From Fulvivirga sp. M361 (GTDB lineage: Bacteria > Bacteroidota > Bacteroidia > Cytophagales > Cyclobacteriaceae): a DNA stretch of 64,000 nucleotides. The notes beneath the pieces were generated by a model. That model saw nothing but the letters and a program-made list of their open reading frames with translations. It had not been told where the DNA came from and searched no databases. The position numbers were made by a program, and so were the translations under genes. Numbering within the stretch: position 1 is the stretch's first letter; each line of letters begins with the position of its first letter. Positions 47,542 to 56,560 of this stretch are shown here, in pieces. Where the stretch lies: the NCBI RefSeq assembly GCF_007097395.1, contig NZ_VKDC01000003.1, forward strand, positions 62,001-126,000. Reading direction: 5' to 3'.

Positions 47542-48033
47542 ATGGATGATATTCAATTACTCATTTACCTGGCTTTAGTCGGTTTTGGTATTTTTAGCCG
47601 CTTCTTCAAAGCAAAAAAAGGAAAACCGAAGCCATCTGTAACCTCTCAAACCCCTGAGAAAAAGGAGAAAACACTGTCTTTTGATGAGCTTTTAAAAGAA
47701 TTTACGGGAGAAGCTGCTAAGAACGTCCAACCGGAAGAGACCATCGATAGCCCTGAACCTGTGAAACAGTTTGAACCGAAGCCTGCTTATGTAGATACAG
47801 ATGAGGCACGTCAGCGTTACGAACAATCCATAAAAAGTGCGCAGGAGCTAGAATTGAGTGATAACTACGCCAATGAGGAAGATGAACGCCATACCGGTAA
47901 TTTTCGACATTTCAGAGGTTATGCATCTCACGAACAGGAAGAGCCGGAGCACGAGCTGATAAAATTCCTGAGAGAGCCTGGCGGCGCACGTAAGGCGATT
48001 ATCTTAAATGAGATCTTGAATAGGAAGTACTAA
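47542..48033 (+). CDS. Small membrane-anchored protein, unknown function
   Basis: 163 residues from ATG 47542. One N-terminal helix (about 4-20) with a Lys-rich stop-transfer (RFFKAKKGKPKP), then a Glu/Pro-rich, probably flexible cytoplasmic part. It ends with a conserved-looking helix (LIKFLREPGGARKAIILNEILNRKY). Similar C-termini occur next to smc in related bacteria, though I cannot name the family. It is divergent from smc, with a 69-bp A+T-rich gap containing a TATTTTTG that resembles a -7 element but lies too close to the ATG to serve alone. Confidence 0.75.
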   Translation: MDDIQLLIYLALVGFGIFSRFFKAKKGKPKPSVTSQTPEKKEKTLSFDELLKEFTGEAAKNVQPEETIDSPEPVKQFEPKPAYVDTDEARQRYEQSIKSAQELELSDNYANEEDERHTGNFRHFRGYASHEQEEPEHELIKFLREPGGARKAIILNEILNRKY

Positions 48034-48613
48034 AGCCTTTGCTATAAATATGAAAGCCGTTGATGAATGTTTTGATGGTCATTGTCTACTAAAACTAGAG
48101 CTAGAACCATTTCTAATCTTATATTCAAGTTAAAGAATAACATTAAAACCAACTTTTACGGTAAGGTTTCTTCATTAATTCTTCTGTCAACAGATACAGA
48201 ATACACAAGCCGTATATTCATGCATTAACCTAAATTGGATTGAGCCGATAAGGTAAAAGCTCACACATAGCTCTTAGACTATATAAGTGATTTGTATGAT
48301 GTACTTACCATTCAAAAGCTGCTATACGGAGGTTGCCCCGTTGGCTATCCTTATTTTTTGGTTTTAAATAAACAATTGGAATTTCTTTTTTTTACAATCA
48401 AAATTCAAATTTGATATCCGGTTGTATTTTTTAATGGTTTGTTTTTCATTTACTTTAAATGATGGATTTTTTTAAGTTTAGGCTTCATATAAGTGTACAA
48501 TAATTACACAAAAAATATTTCCCCTAAGTGAATCTAATCTGGGTATTTAAACCATAGAAGCCGGAATATTTGGAAGATCTTAAGACCTTATTTTTCACAT
48601 AAATTCTCAACGA
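48034..48613. other. 580-base A+T-rich intergenic region
   Basis: No coding frame longer than about 27 codons with a start was found. Poly-T/poly-A tracts fill 48350-48470. It probably holds the promoter of the lipoprotein gene, but no convincing TTTG-N19-TAnnTTTG was found. Confidence 0.6.
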
Positions 48614-49531
48614 ATGTTTAATCGAAAACTTATGAAGTACAATTTTTTTAATAGCATGGGTCTATTTTTGATAGCAATTCTTTTCATTACCTCTTGTTCC
48701 GATGATGACGATAGCCCTACACAAGCTACTGCATGTTCTGTACTATCCCTATCTTTTGATTCAATGGAGGACCTGGCAGGGGGAGGTACTGAAACGGTGA
48801 ACTCTGATGTAACCTTTACTTATAACAGTGAGGGTAATATTACATCCATTAAGGAAGACTATGATGAAGAAATTTGCCAGACACCTGATGATTGTGTCAA
48901 TGACCCGTTTAGAGGAGAGGTTCGTGTTATCTATGATGGCGATTTAATAAATGGCATACGCTTGTTTGAAGATGGTCAGGCTTCGGATGATACGGAAGTG
49001 GTTTTGACTTATGATGCTAATGATCGTATTAGCGTGTACGCTGTGACAGAGTTAAATGATGGTGTTGTAGTCGATATCGATGAATACAGGTTTATCTATG
49101 AAAATGATAAAGTCGTCAAAGTAGAGTTTTGGGAGGCTTTTTCAGCAGATGAGGCGCTTGTGCCAGATGGTTCAGAAGAGTTTACCTATACAGGAAACAA
49201 TATCACAAAAGTGGTTACTCGGGAAGTCGGAGGTGAAATATCCTTTGAAATCAACACTTCTTATGATGACAAAACTAATCCTTTCTTTAATCAGATTGCC
49301 TTATTTGCTGCTAATATTGCCTTTGATGAAACATTCCAACTCGCGAATATTTTCAGTGAAAACAATCCTGTTTCCATTAGATCTGAGGATTTTTTGGATC
49401 AGGATATAGATAATGCTACCGTTACTTACCAGTACAATGAGTTTAATGTACCTACAAGCATTGACTATGACGAAACGGATGATGGATTTGATGCGTCATA
49501 TACCGGTATCGCTACAATTAACTGCAACTAG
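48614..49531 (+). CDS. Probable surface lipoprotein with YD-repeat-like beta structure
   Basis: 305 residues (or 299 from ATG 48632, which gives a more usual signal peptide). The lipobox is ITSC followed by SDDDDS, resembling the Bacteroidota lipoprotein export signal (acidic residues after Cys) that sends lipoproteins to the cell surface. The mature part has repeated units of the type FTYNSEGNITSI, VIYDGDLINGIRLFEDGQ, LTYDANDRISVYAV and FIYENDKVVKVEF, as in DUF4595/RHS-like lipoproteins. The function is unknown. A terminator follows. Confidence 0.72.
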   Translation: MFNRKLMKYNFFNSMGLFLIAILFITSCSDDDDSPTQATACSVLSLSFDSMEDLAGGGTETVNSDVTFTYNSEGNITSIKEDYDEEICQTPDDCVNDPFRGEVRVIYDGDLINGIRLFEDGQASDDTEVVLTYDANDRISVYAVTELNDGVVVDIDEYRFIYENDKVVKVEFWEAFSADEALVPDGSEEFTYTGNNITKVVTREVGGEISFEINTSYDDKTNPFFNQIALFAANIAFDETFQLANIFSENNPVSIRSEDFLDQDIDNATVTYQYNEFNVPTSIDYDETDDGFDASYTGIATINCN

Positions 49532-49573
49532 CATTAATTAATCAGGTTTCCTGATATGGAATATAACGATGGA

Positions 49574-49606
49574 GAAAGCCGAGGTGAGATAATTCCTTGG
49601 CTTTTT
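49574..49606 (+). terminator. Intrinsic terminator after the lipoprotein gene
   Basis: GAAAGCCGAGG (49574-49584) pairs with CCTTGGCTTTTTC (from 49595) through an 11-bp stem with one G-T pair, and the second arm runs into T5. Confidence 0.7.
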
Positions 49607-49738
49607 CATCATAACACTTTCATACCCCATTAACAGCGATCTTTTGCTCTGGCCTTAAGTGTTTCCTGTTTATTTACATAAAGTTATAGCCTTGATTAGA
49701 AAAATGTGAATACGGATCTGTCCAACCGGTTTATAACA

Positions 49739-49864
49739 ATGAAATTATTTACCTTGATAATCCGGTTGTGTGTCCCCGTAGTAGGAATAATATTTACCGC
49801 TCATATATTCCGTATCCCACCATCACGTAAGGTTGTTTATATTCGTGGCAGAATGTCAGACTAA
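49739..49864 (+). CDS. Possible 41-residue membrane peptide upstream of the amidohydrolase cluster
   Basis: ATG 49739 to TAA 49864. MKLFTLIIRLCVPVVGIIFT is a good signal or membrane segment, followed by a short basic tail (HIFRIPPSRKVVYIRGRMSD). It ends 21 bases before the next start, so it could be a leader peptide or small operon member. Rest of the gap 49532-49885: the terminator above and nothing else recognised. Chance open frame remains possible. Confidence 0.3.
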   Translation: MKLFTLIIRLCVPVVGIIFTAHIFRIPPSRKVVYIRGRMSD

Positions 49865-49885
49865 TTATGTGATAATCACGAATCG

Positions 49886-51583
49886 ATGGAAGAACTCATT
49901 TCAATACATTACAGGAAATTTAGAACCGTTCTGTTCTTATTGTTCTTATTTCCCCTTTCATCATGGGCCCAGGATGTTGACCTGGCACCTGTAACAGGTA
50001 CCTATGCTATCCACAATGTGATCATTAAAAAAGCACCGGGGGTCACAGTTGAATCCGGTACCGTTGTGATAAAAGATGGTGTGATAAGCGCTGTTGGAAA
50101 AAATATTATCATTCCTGCCGACGCCCACATAATACAGGCAGATTCCATGTACCTGTATGCCGGTTTTATTAGTGGACTTTCACATACCGGAATTCCAACA
50201 CCGAAAGAAGACAAAAAAGAAAAAGTAAAAGATCCGGGTAATCCTCCTCCGGATAGAGCAGGTATACAACCTCAACGTAAAGTAAACACTATGCTGGATC
50301 CCCGGGATAAGTCTATCTCCAATTTGCGAAAAATTGGGTTCACCAGTGCTCATGTGGTACCTCATGGAGGTATGCTTCCGGGACAGGGAGCGCTGATATT
50401 GCTGACGGGCAACAGCCCTGACCAAATGATCTATAAAAATGAATTTTCACTTTTTTCACAATTAAAAGGCGCTCAGCGCATGTACCCCAGCACTGTAATA
50501 GGGGTTATGGCTAAATACCGTGACCTATATGGTAAGGCAGTACAAAGTAAGGGATATCAGCTCCGTTATAACAGCAATCCGCAAGGCATGATACGCCCCG
50601 AAAAGCTGGCTGTTGAAGAAGCCTTCTATTCTGTTATTGATAAAAAAATACCTGTGACATTTGTAGCCGAAAAGGTGCTTGACATACAGCGGGTACTCAC
50701 ACTTCAAAGTGAATTGGGCTTTTCACTTATGCTTGCAGAGATAAAACAAGGATGGGATTTAACGACTAAGTTAAAAAATGCGGATGCAAAGGTATTTTTA
50801 TCTCTTGACCTTCCGGAAGTTAAAGAGGAAAAAGAGGACTCATCTGCACTGAATACTTCTAAGAAAAAAACAGCTGTAGACTTAGAAAAAGAGGCATTAG
50901 AAAAGCGAAAGAAAGAAGCTATTCAACAAAGTTATGGTCAGCCGGCCATTTTCAAAAACAATAGTATCAGCTTTGGTTTTTCCACAATGGAAGCTAAAAC
51001 CTCAGCTATTCAAAGCACGTTGAGGAAATTTTTGGATTATGGTATGACAGAAGATGATTTGCTGGCCGCACTTACCACACACCCTGCCAGGTTACTGGGA
51101 GTTTCTAATGTAATGGGTACAATTGATCCTGGCAAAATAGCCAACCTGTTCATTTCTGATAGGTCTTATTTCCAGGAAGGGGCTCATGTGAAATATGTAT
51201 TTGTAGACGGTACGCTTTACAGCTATGATCAAAAGAAGGAGAAAAAAACAGAAACGGAGGAGAAGGTAAAAGTGGGAGGTAACTGGAGTTATTCTTCAGA
51301 AACACCGGATGGTACTGTTACGGGGAAAATCAAGGTGAAAGAGAGTGAAGGTGGTTATGAAGGAACTATAAGTAATAGTTTCAGCGGTCAAACAAAAGAC
51401 TTATCTGACATATCGGTAGAAGGTAACCAATGGATGTTTTCTTTTAAGCTCAATATTGAAGGCAATGAAGTGACGATAGAGTTTAATGTGGCTATTGAAG
51501 AAGATATGTTCGAAGGAACCATGTCAGCAGGTGAGTTTGGAAGCTTTGAAGTGGAGGGGCAAAAGGATCCTGAAGACAAATAA
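49886..51583 (+). CDS. Amidohydrolase-fold protein lacking metal ligands, with C-terminal beta domain
   Basis: 565 residues. Signal peptide (FLFPLSSWAQ, about 29). The composite beta-sandwich and barrel of the imidazolonepropionase-like amidohydrolases is visible (IKDGVISAVGKNIIIPADA, LTTHPARLLGVSNVMGTIDPGKIANLFI). Where active members have HxH after strand 1, it reads SGLSHTG; the later metal-ligand His and Asp positions read FVAEKV, LAEIKQG and FGFSTMEA. So it is probably catalytically inactive. Residues ~455-565 form an extra beta domain (GGNWSYSSETPDGTVTG...FGSFEVEG). First of three tandem paralogues, 5 bp before the next. Confidence 0.78.
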   Translation: MEELISIHYRKFRTVLFLLFLFPLSSWAQDVDLAPVTGTYAIHNVIIKKAPGVTVESGTVVIKDGVISAVGKNIIIPADAHIIQADSMYLYAGFISGLSHTGIPTPKEDKKEKVKDPGNPPPDRAGIQPQRKVNTMLDPRDKSISNLRKIGFTSAHVVPHGGMLPGQGALILLTGNSPDQMIYKNEFSLFSQLKGAQRMYPSTVIGVMAKYRDLYGKAVQSKGYQLRYNSNPQGMIRPEKLAVEEAFYSVIDKKIPVTFVAEKVLDIQRVLTLQSELGFSLMLAEIKQGWDLTTKLKNADAKVFLSLDLPEVKEEKEDSSALNTSKKKTAVDLEKEALEKRKKEAIQQSYGQPAIFKNNSISFGFSTMEAKTSAIQSTLRKFLDYGMTEDDLLAALTTHPARLLGVSNVMGTIDPGKIANLFISDRSYFQEGAHVKYVFVDGTLYSYDQKKEKKTETEEKVKVGGNWSYSSETPDGTVTGKIKVKESEGGYEGTISNSFSGQTKDLSDISVEGNQWMFSFKLNIEGNEVTIEFNVAIEEDMFEGTMSAGEFGSFEVEGQKDPEDK

Positions 51584-51588
51584 AAGTA

Positions 51589-52947
51589 ATGAAAATGACT
51601 AAAAATATAGTAACTACTTTTCTTTTACTGCTGACAATACAGGTATATGGTCAGCAAAAAGGAAGTGTATTGATTAAAAACGGTACGCTACTTACCATAA
51701 CCGATGGGGTTAAGGAAAAGACAGATATTCTGGTGAAAGAAGGTAAGATCTCCAAAATCGGTGTTGACCTTAAAGTACCCTCCGGTATCAAAGTGATCGA
51801 TGCGACAGACATGCATGTTATGCCCGGTATTATTGATGCTCATTCACATATCGGGTTAGATGCTATTAACGAAGCTACAAGCCCGGTAACGGCGGAGGTA
51901 TTTACCGGCGATGCTGTTAATCCACTGGATGTATCTATTTACAGAGCGTTGGCAGGAGGTGTTACTATCTCACATGCCATGCATGGGTCGGCCAACGCCA
52001 TTGGGGGGCAAAGCGAAACGATCAAACATCGTTATGGCACGATTGACCCTGATGAGATGAAAATGTCGAATGCACCACGCACGATAAAATTTGCCTTGGG
52101 AGAGAACCCGACGCGTGTGCATGGTTCAGGTAATGGAATATTACCTCGCACACGGATGGGAGTTGAAGAGGTCTTCAGGAGCTCTTTTTCACAAGCTCGT
52201 CAATACATGAAAAAGTGGGATAAATATAATGCGGAAAAGAAACAAAAGGGTTTTAAGGGGATGTCTCCCAGATATGATCTCAGGCTGGAAACATTAGCAG
52301 ACATACTGAAAGGAGAAATTATCATCCACTGCCATTCCTACCGGGCAGACGAGATCTATATGTTAATGAACGTTAGCCGGGATTTTGGCATTAAACGGCT
52401 GGTGTTCCAACATGTGAACGAAGGCTTTAAAGTAGCGCCTGAGCTAGCCGAATTTGGTGCAATGGCCTCCGTTTTTTCAGATTGGTGGGCGTATAAATTT
52501 GAAGTGTATTATTCTACAGCCTATAACGCAACTATTTTGGCTAGGAATGGGGTGGTAACTTCTATCAATTCCGATTCCGGTGAATTAATCCGGCACCTTT
52601 ATCATGAAGCTGCTAAAACGCAAAAATATGGTGGATTATCAGATGTTGAAGCTCTTTCTATGATCACGCTGAATCCGGCAAAACAGCTCGGAATAGACGA
52701 TCGGGTAGGATCTTTGGAAGTGGGTAAAGAGGCTGATATTGCCATTTTTAAGAATCACCCATTATCTATTTATGCGATTCCTATGATCACGTTGGTAGAT
52801 GGTATTATCGAATTTGATCTGGAAAACGATGCCGATGACATGCGCATTTATGTAGATCCGGAAGAAAAGATAGAGGTAACATTGGCGGTTTCTGATCACG
52901 AAACAGACCGATGCATGCAGGATACTGATTTTTTATTCAAACAATAG
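51589..52947 (+). CDS. Exported metal-dependent amidohydrolase
   Basis: 452 residues. Signal peptide (TIQVYGQ, about 21). Metal site HxH at His85/His87 (GIIDAHSHIGLD), then EIIIHCHSYRADE, FQHVNEGFK and INSDSGEL supply the remaining His and Asp. This is the imidazolonepropionase/Xaa-Pro-dipeptidase-like branch of the amidohydrolase superfamily; the substrate is unknown. It is the only member of the three tandem paralogues with a complete active site, so the flanking proteins may be partner subunits. Confidence 0.88.
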   Translation: MKMTKNIVTTFLLLLTIQVYGQQKGSVLIKNGTLLTITDGVKEKTDILVKEGKISKIGVDLKVPSGIKVIDATDMHVMPGIIDAHSHIGLDAINEATSPVTAEVFTGDAVNPLDVSIYRALAGGVTISHAMHGSANAIGGQSETIKHRYGTIDPDEMKMSNAPRTIKFALGENPTRVHGSGNGILPRTRMGVEEVFRSSFSQARQYMKKWDKYNAEKKQKGFKGMSPRYDLRLETLADILKGEIIIHCHSYRADEIYMLMNVSRDFGIKRLVFQHVNEGFKVAPELAEFGAMASVFSDWWAYKFEVYYSTAYNATILARNGVVTSINSDSGELIRHLYHEAAKTQKYGGLSDVEALSMITLNPAKQLGIDDRVGSLEVGKEADIAIFKNHPLSIYAIPMITLVDGIIEFDLENDADDMRIYVDPEEKIEVTLAVSDHETDRCMQDTDFLFKQ

Positions 52948-52958
52948 GAAGAGGGACT

Positions 52959-54266
52959 ATGAATCACATCGCAAAAATAGCTGTAGTCATACTTTTCACC
53001 TGTTCCATTGGTTCTGTGAATGCTCAGAATGCAAAAGGTAAAAAAGGTACGTTCGCATTGACCAATGCGACGCTTGAAACTATTACTAATGGCACGGTCA
53101 GTAAGGGTAGTTTGTTGATAAGTGAGGGCAAAATTAAAGCTATTGGCACGTCAGTTTCCGTTCCTGATGGTGCAGAGATCATTGACTGCTCCGGTTTGAC
53201 TATCTATCCTGGTATGATCGATGGCGGCACCCGTCTTGGTCTTACCGAAGTAGGCTCAGATGCCCGGACACGTGACTTCAGTGAAATTGGTGATGTTATA
53301 CCTCAGGTTCAGGCGCTTACTGCCATCAATCCAAATTCTGTGCTGATACCTGTAACCCGGGTAAGTGGGGTCACTACATCTCTGTCGGTTCCTTCGGGAG
53401 GATTGTTTTCCGGAACAGCGGCACTTGTTCATTTACATGGTTATACCCCAAACCAAATGTATGCAGGTTTTAAAGGTGTGGTACTTAACTTTCCTTCCAC
53501 AGGCAGGAGAGGGCGTTTCGATCGCAGAACCGATGAGGAGATAAAAAAGGCATCTGATAAATCTCTGAAAAACCTGAAAGATACCTGGGCCAAGGTAGTA
53601 GAATATCATAAAATCGATTCAGCGATCAAAGCAGCTGCGAGTAAAGAACAGCTGGATTACTACCCTGAGATGGAGGTATTATTACCGGTATTACGAGGTG
53701 AAACCCCTTTGCTACTGGAGGTAAATACTGCCAAAGACATACAGGCCGCCCTGGATTGGGTAGAGAATAAAAATCTTAGGGTTGTTTTTACCGGTGTCTC
53801 AGAAGGGTGGCGAATGGCCAAAGAGCTTGCTGAAGCTAAGGTACCTGTAATCACCGGCCCTGTATTAAGTCGGCCTACACGCGATTATGATCGGTATGAT
53901 CGTCCGTATGCTAACGCGGGAATTATGCATGAAGCAGGGGTAAAAGTGGCTATTCGTACTTCAGGAGCTGAAAATGTAAGAAACCTTCCTTATAATGCTG
54001 GGTTTGCAGCAACCTATGGTATGGGTAAAGAAGAAGCATTAAAAGCCATTACTATCGTACCTGCGGAAATATTTGGGTTGCAGAATGAAATAGGTTCTCT
54101 CGAGACAGGAAAAATAGCCAACATAGTAGTGACGGATGGAGACATTTTCGAAACAAAGACCCAGGTGAAGCACGTTTTTATTAACGGTTGGCAAATACCT
54201 ATGGAAAGTCGCCATACAAAGCTCTACGATGAATTTCTTGAACGTAGCCCGGGGCTGAAGAAATAA
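52959..54266 (+). CDS. Amidohydrolase-fold protein lacking metal ligands
   Basis: 435 residues. Signal peptide (CSIGSVNAQ, about 23). The fold follows its neighbours (LTNATLETITNGTVSKGSLLISEGKIKAIG, EIGSLETGKIANIVVTDGD). The HxH site is replaced by GMIDGGTRLGL, and later ligand positions read LLLEVNTAKD, VFTGVSEGW and RTSGAENVRN. Probably non-catalytic, forming an assembly with the gene product just upstream (11-bp gap). The terminator at 54289 closes the operon. Confidence 0.8.
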   Translation: MNHIAKIAVVILFTCSIGSVNAQNAKGKKGTFALTNATLETITNGTVSKGSLLISEGKIKAIGTSVSVPDGAEIIDCSGLTIYPGMIDGGTRLGLTEVGSDARTRDFSEIGDVIPQVQALTAINPNSVLIPVTRVSGVTTSLSVPSGGLFSGTAALVHLHGYTPNQMYAGFKGVVLNFPSTGRRGRFDRRTDEEIKKASDKSLKNLKDTWAKVVEYHKIDSAIKAAASKEQLDYYPEMEVLLPVLRGETPLLLEVNTAKDIQAALDWVENKNLRVVFTGVSEGWRMAKELAEAKVPVITGPVLSRPTRDYDRYDRPYANAGIMHEAGVKVAIRTSGAENVRNLPYNAGFAATYGMGKEEALKAITIVPAEIFGLQNEIGSLETGKIANIVVTDGDIFETKTQVKHVFINGWQIPMESRHTKLYDEFLERSPGLKK

Positions 54267-54288
54267 GTATAATTGGATGGAAATTATG

Positions 54289-54314
54289 AAGGTCGGTTTT
54301 TACTGACCTTTTTT
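54289..54314 (+). terminator. Intrinsic terminator after the amidohydrolase operon
   Basis: AAGGTCGGT pairs with ACTGACCTT (9 bp with one G-T) around a TTTT loop and is followed by TTTT. Confidence 0.75.
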
Positions 54315-54323
54315 ATTTAGTAG

Positions 54324-54422
54324 CTATAAGGCAAGTTCAGTATTTATGATTTCTTTCACTTTCTGAAGTTGTACTTTATTAAAAATGAATGCTGGTAAGC
54401 CCTCTATTTCCTTTAATTTGGC
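54324..54422 (-). other. Possible gene relic in the 321-base gap 54267-54587
   Basis: A minus-strand open stretch of 32 codons with no start codon (KLKEIEGLPAFIFNKVQLQK, VKEIINTELAL, stop) looks like the C-terminal end of a lost gene. Apart from this and the terminator, nothing was recognised in the gap. Chance is not excluded. Confidence 0.25.
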
Positions 54423-54587
54423 CTATTTATCTTGTTTTCGGTGTGTCTTCAAGCGTTACGAGTCAAAGCAGGGTCTTTATTAAGACTACCTGATGATAAA
54501 GCATTCCAAAATAAATTTTTCTACGTGATACAGCGTTTGTTCCGCGGGGCGCATTATTAGATAAACGATGGCAGAATTCGCAGCATA

Positions 54588-55121
54588 TTGACAGACCTCG
54601 AACTCATTCAACTTTGTAAAAAAGGAGACCGGAAGGGGCAGAGGCTTTTGTTCGAAAAATACTGTAGTGCTATGACGCGTATGTGTTATCGGTATATCAA
54701 AGATGAATCAGAAACGATGCTGGTACTTAATGAAGGTTTTCTAAAAATATATCGTAACATAGCACAGTTTGAATACCGGGGAGAAGGCGGATTGACCGCC
54801 TGGGTTAAAAAGGTAATGTTAAATGAAGCTCTAGGTTATCTGCGTAAGCGAAAGCCACTTCATGTCTCATCACTTGATGAAAGCTCTGACTTGTCCTGGG
54901 ACTACATAGCATTGGAAAATTTAGAAGCAGAATACATCTTTCAAGCCATATTGAGTTTACCGGAAGGTTACCGCGCAGTATTTAACCTGAGCGTAATTGA
55001 AGGTTTTAGCCATAAGGAAATAGCTGAAAAATTGGGCATCGCAGAGAGCACTTCAAGGTCTCAGCTTGTTCAGGCAAAGCGCAGATTACAAAGTATCCTG
55101 ATCAAAGAAATATGCCGATGA
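54588..55121 (+). CDS. ECF-type RNA polymerase sigma factor
   Basis: 177 residues from TTG 54588; no in-frame ATG precedes the conserved part. Region 2: GDRKGQRLLFEKYCSAMTRMCYRY...FLKIYRNIAQFEYRGEGGLTAWVKKVMLNEAL. Region 4: LPEGYRAVFNLSVIEGFSHKEIAEKLGIAESTSRSQLVQAKRRLQ. It directs transcription of its own small regulon, probably including the genes behind it. ATGA overlap (55118-55121) with the next gene. Confidence 0.9.
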   Translation: MTDLELIQLCKKGDRKGQRLLFEKYCSAMTRMCYRYIKDESETMLVLNEGFLKIYRNIAQFEYRGEGGLTAWVKKVMLNEALGYLRKRKPLHVSSLDESSDLSWDYIALENLEAEYIFQAILSLPEGYRAVFNLSVIEGFSHKEIAEKLGIAESTSRSQLVQAKRRLQSILIKEICR

Positions 55122-55648
55122 AGACACTTGATGATATACTAAGGGAAAAAGTGACATCACTTGATTCTATGCCGGAATTGTCGTGGAATGAAGACGACTT
55201 GTGGCAGACATTGCAAAGTGAACTTGGGTACCAAAATCTAAAAAAAAGTAGAGGGCGAACGATGTTATGGTCATCTATAGCCGCAGCAGTATCTATTGTT
55301 ACTGTTGTATTTATCAAAGTTTTCATTGCTGATCCTGGAGCTACTATTACCTACACTCACTATGTGGAGGATGCAGAAACTGCCATGTTGGATGAAAATG
55401 AGGCCGGCTCTGATGAAGGTGCCAGGGAATTGATTGAGTCTATGTGTCTGAGTGACCTGGAAATATGTAAAACCCCGGAATTCATTGAGTTAAAAGATCA
55501 ACTGGACGAGGTAGCAGAAGAAATCGAGAGCTTGGATCAAATGATTGCCATGTATGGTGAAGATCCGGCGCTGGCCCGGTCCAAAACAGAGATCGAAAAT
55601 TTTAAATCAGAAATAATGTATCAGCTTATCCAGATTATAACATCATGA
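55118..55648 (+). CDS. Single-pass membrane protein, probable anti-sigma factor
   Basis: 176 residues from ATG 55118, which gives an ATGA overlap (ATG 55112 is also possible). A cytoplasmic N-terminus of ~50 residues (LDDILREKVTSLDSMPELSWNEDDLWQTL) is followed by one helix (about 50-70, TMLWSSIAAAVSIVTVVFIKVF) and a ~105-residue acidic helical periplasmic part. No Zn-binding HxxxCxxC motif. The position after an ECF sigma gene and the topology are the basis for the call. Confidence 0.65.
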   Translation: MKTLDDILREKVTSLDSMPELSWNEDDLWQTLQSELGYQNLKKSRGRTMLWSSIAAAVSIVTVVFIKVFIADPGATITYTHYVEDAETAMLDENEAGSDEGARELIESMCLSDLEICKTPEFIELKDQLDEVAEEIESLDQMIAMYGEDPALARSKTEIENFKSEIMYQLIQIITS

Positions 55649-56559
55649 TGAAGGTACAAATAAAAATAGTCATGTTTTTGTTGATCAACATGGGTTTGAT
55701 GACGCTACCATACTCAGTTTTGAGTCAGAACAAGGTACATGTAGTCACAAAGAAAATTGAGCAGCAGCTGGAGTTCAAAGCAGGGGAATCATTAATGATT
55801 ACTGCTGAAAAAGCCAATATTAATGTGGAAGCCTGGTCCGGTGATTATATTGATATCATGCTCAAGCTGATCTCTAAGCACCCAAATGAAGAGATCGCTA
55901 AAAAGGAGCTGGCATATATAGGCTATAAATTGGAAAAAGCCGCTAAGGGTCATAGCATAAAAAACTACTTTGATGCTAATGGGCGTAATGCTCGTATCAA
56001 GGGTAATCTATTGTTCTCCTATACGATAAAGGTGCCTTATGAATGTGCGTTGGATGTAACCAATTTGTACGGTACGCTATATGTTTCAGGGATTAGGTCA
56101 AACCTCAAGAGCAGGGTAAGATTTGTTGAGTTTACGCTGAAAGATCATCATGGTGGCACCATGCTGGAATCCTTTTTTAGTGACTTGACGGTGGAAAACT
56201 ATAAAGGTCATTTTACGGGAAGCTTTGAAAAGTCGAAACTGAGGATGGCTGCTTTCAAGGGACAAATAGATATAAAAAGTAATTATGGTGAAATAGAAAT
56301 TGAAGGAGGTACCCGTGATGCGTTGAATATAAATAGTAATAAAACCAAGGTCAGTTTTAATGCCCCTAACCTGACTTCCTATAACTATCGTTTGCAAAAC
56401 AAGCAAGGGAAGATTATTCTCCCGAACTCACTGGGAAATTCCGAAATTTCCACGGATGGTAATATGGAACATTACGACCGGGAATTTAATCAATCCAATA
56501 CCTCAATATTTATCTCAACAAGTTACAGTACTATAGTACTCAGAGAAACGTCGAATTGA
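55645..56559 (+). CDS. Exported DUF4097-like beta-helical protein (putative adhesin fold)
   Basis: 304 residues. Signal peptide (LPYSVLSQ, about 28). The mature chain is a repetitive beta structure with short turns (ITAEKANINVEAWSGDYIDI, LDVTNLYGTLYVSG, SDLTVENYKGHFTGSFEKSK, GQIDIKSNYGEIEIEGG). This is the DUF4097/DUF2807 style common with ECF systems in Bacteroidota. ATGA overlap with the anti-sigma gene. Confidence 0.75.
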   Translation: MMKVQIKIVMFLLINMGLMTLPYSVLSQNKVHVVTKKIEQQLEFKAGESLMITAEKANINVEAWSGDYIDIMLKLISKHPNEEIAKKELAYIGYKLEKAAKGHSIKNYFDANGRNARIKGNLLFSYTIKVPYECALDVTNLYGTLYVSGIRSNLKSRVRFVEFTLKDHHGGTMLESFFSDLTVENYKGHFTGSFEKSKLRMAAFKGQIDIKSNYGEIEIEGGTRDALNINSNKTKVSFNAPNLTSYNYRLQNKQGKIILPNSLGNSEISTDGNMEHYDREFNQSNTSIFISTSYSTIVLRETSN

Positions 56560-56560
56560 T

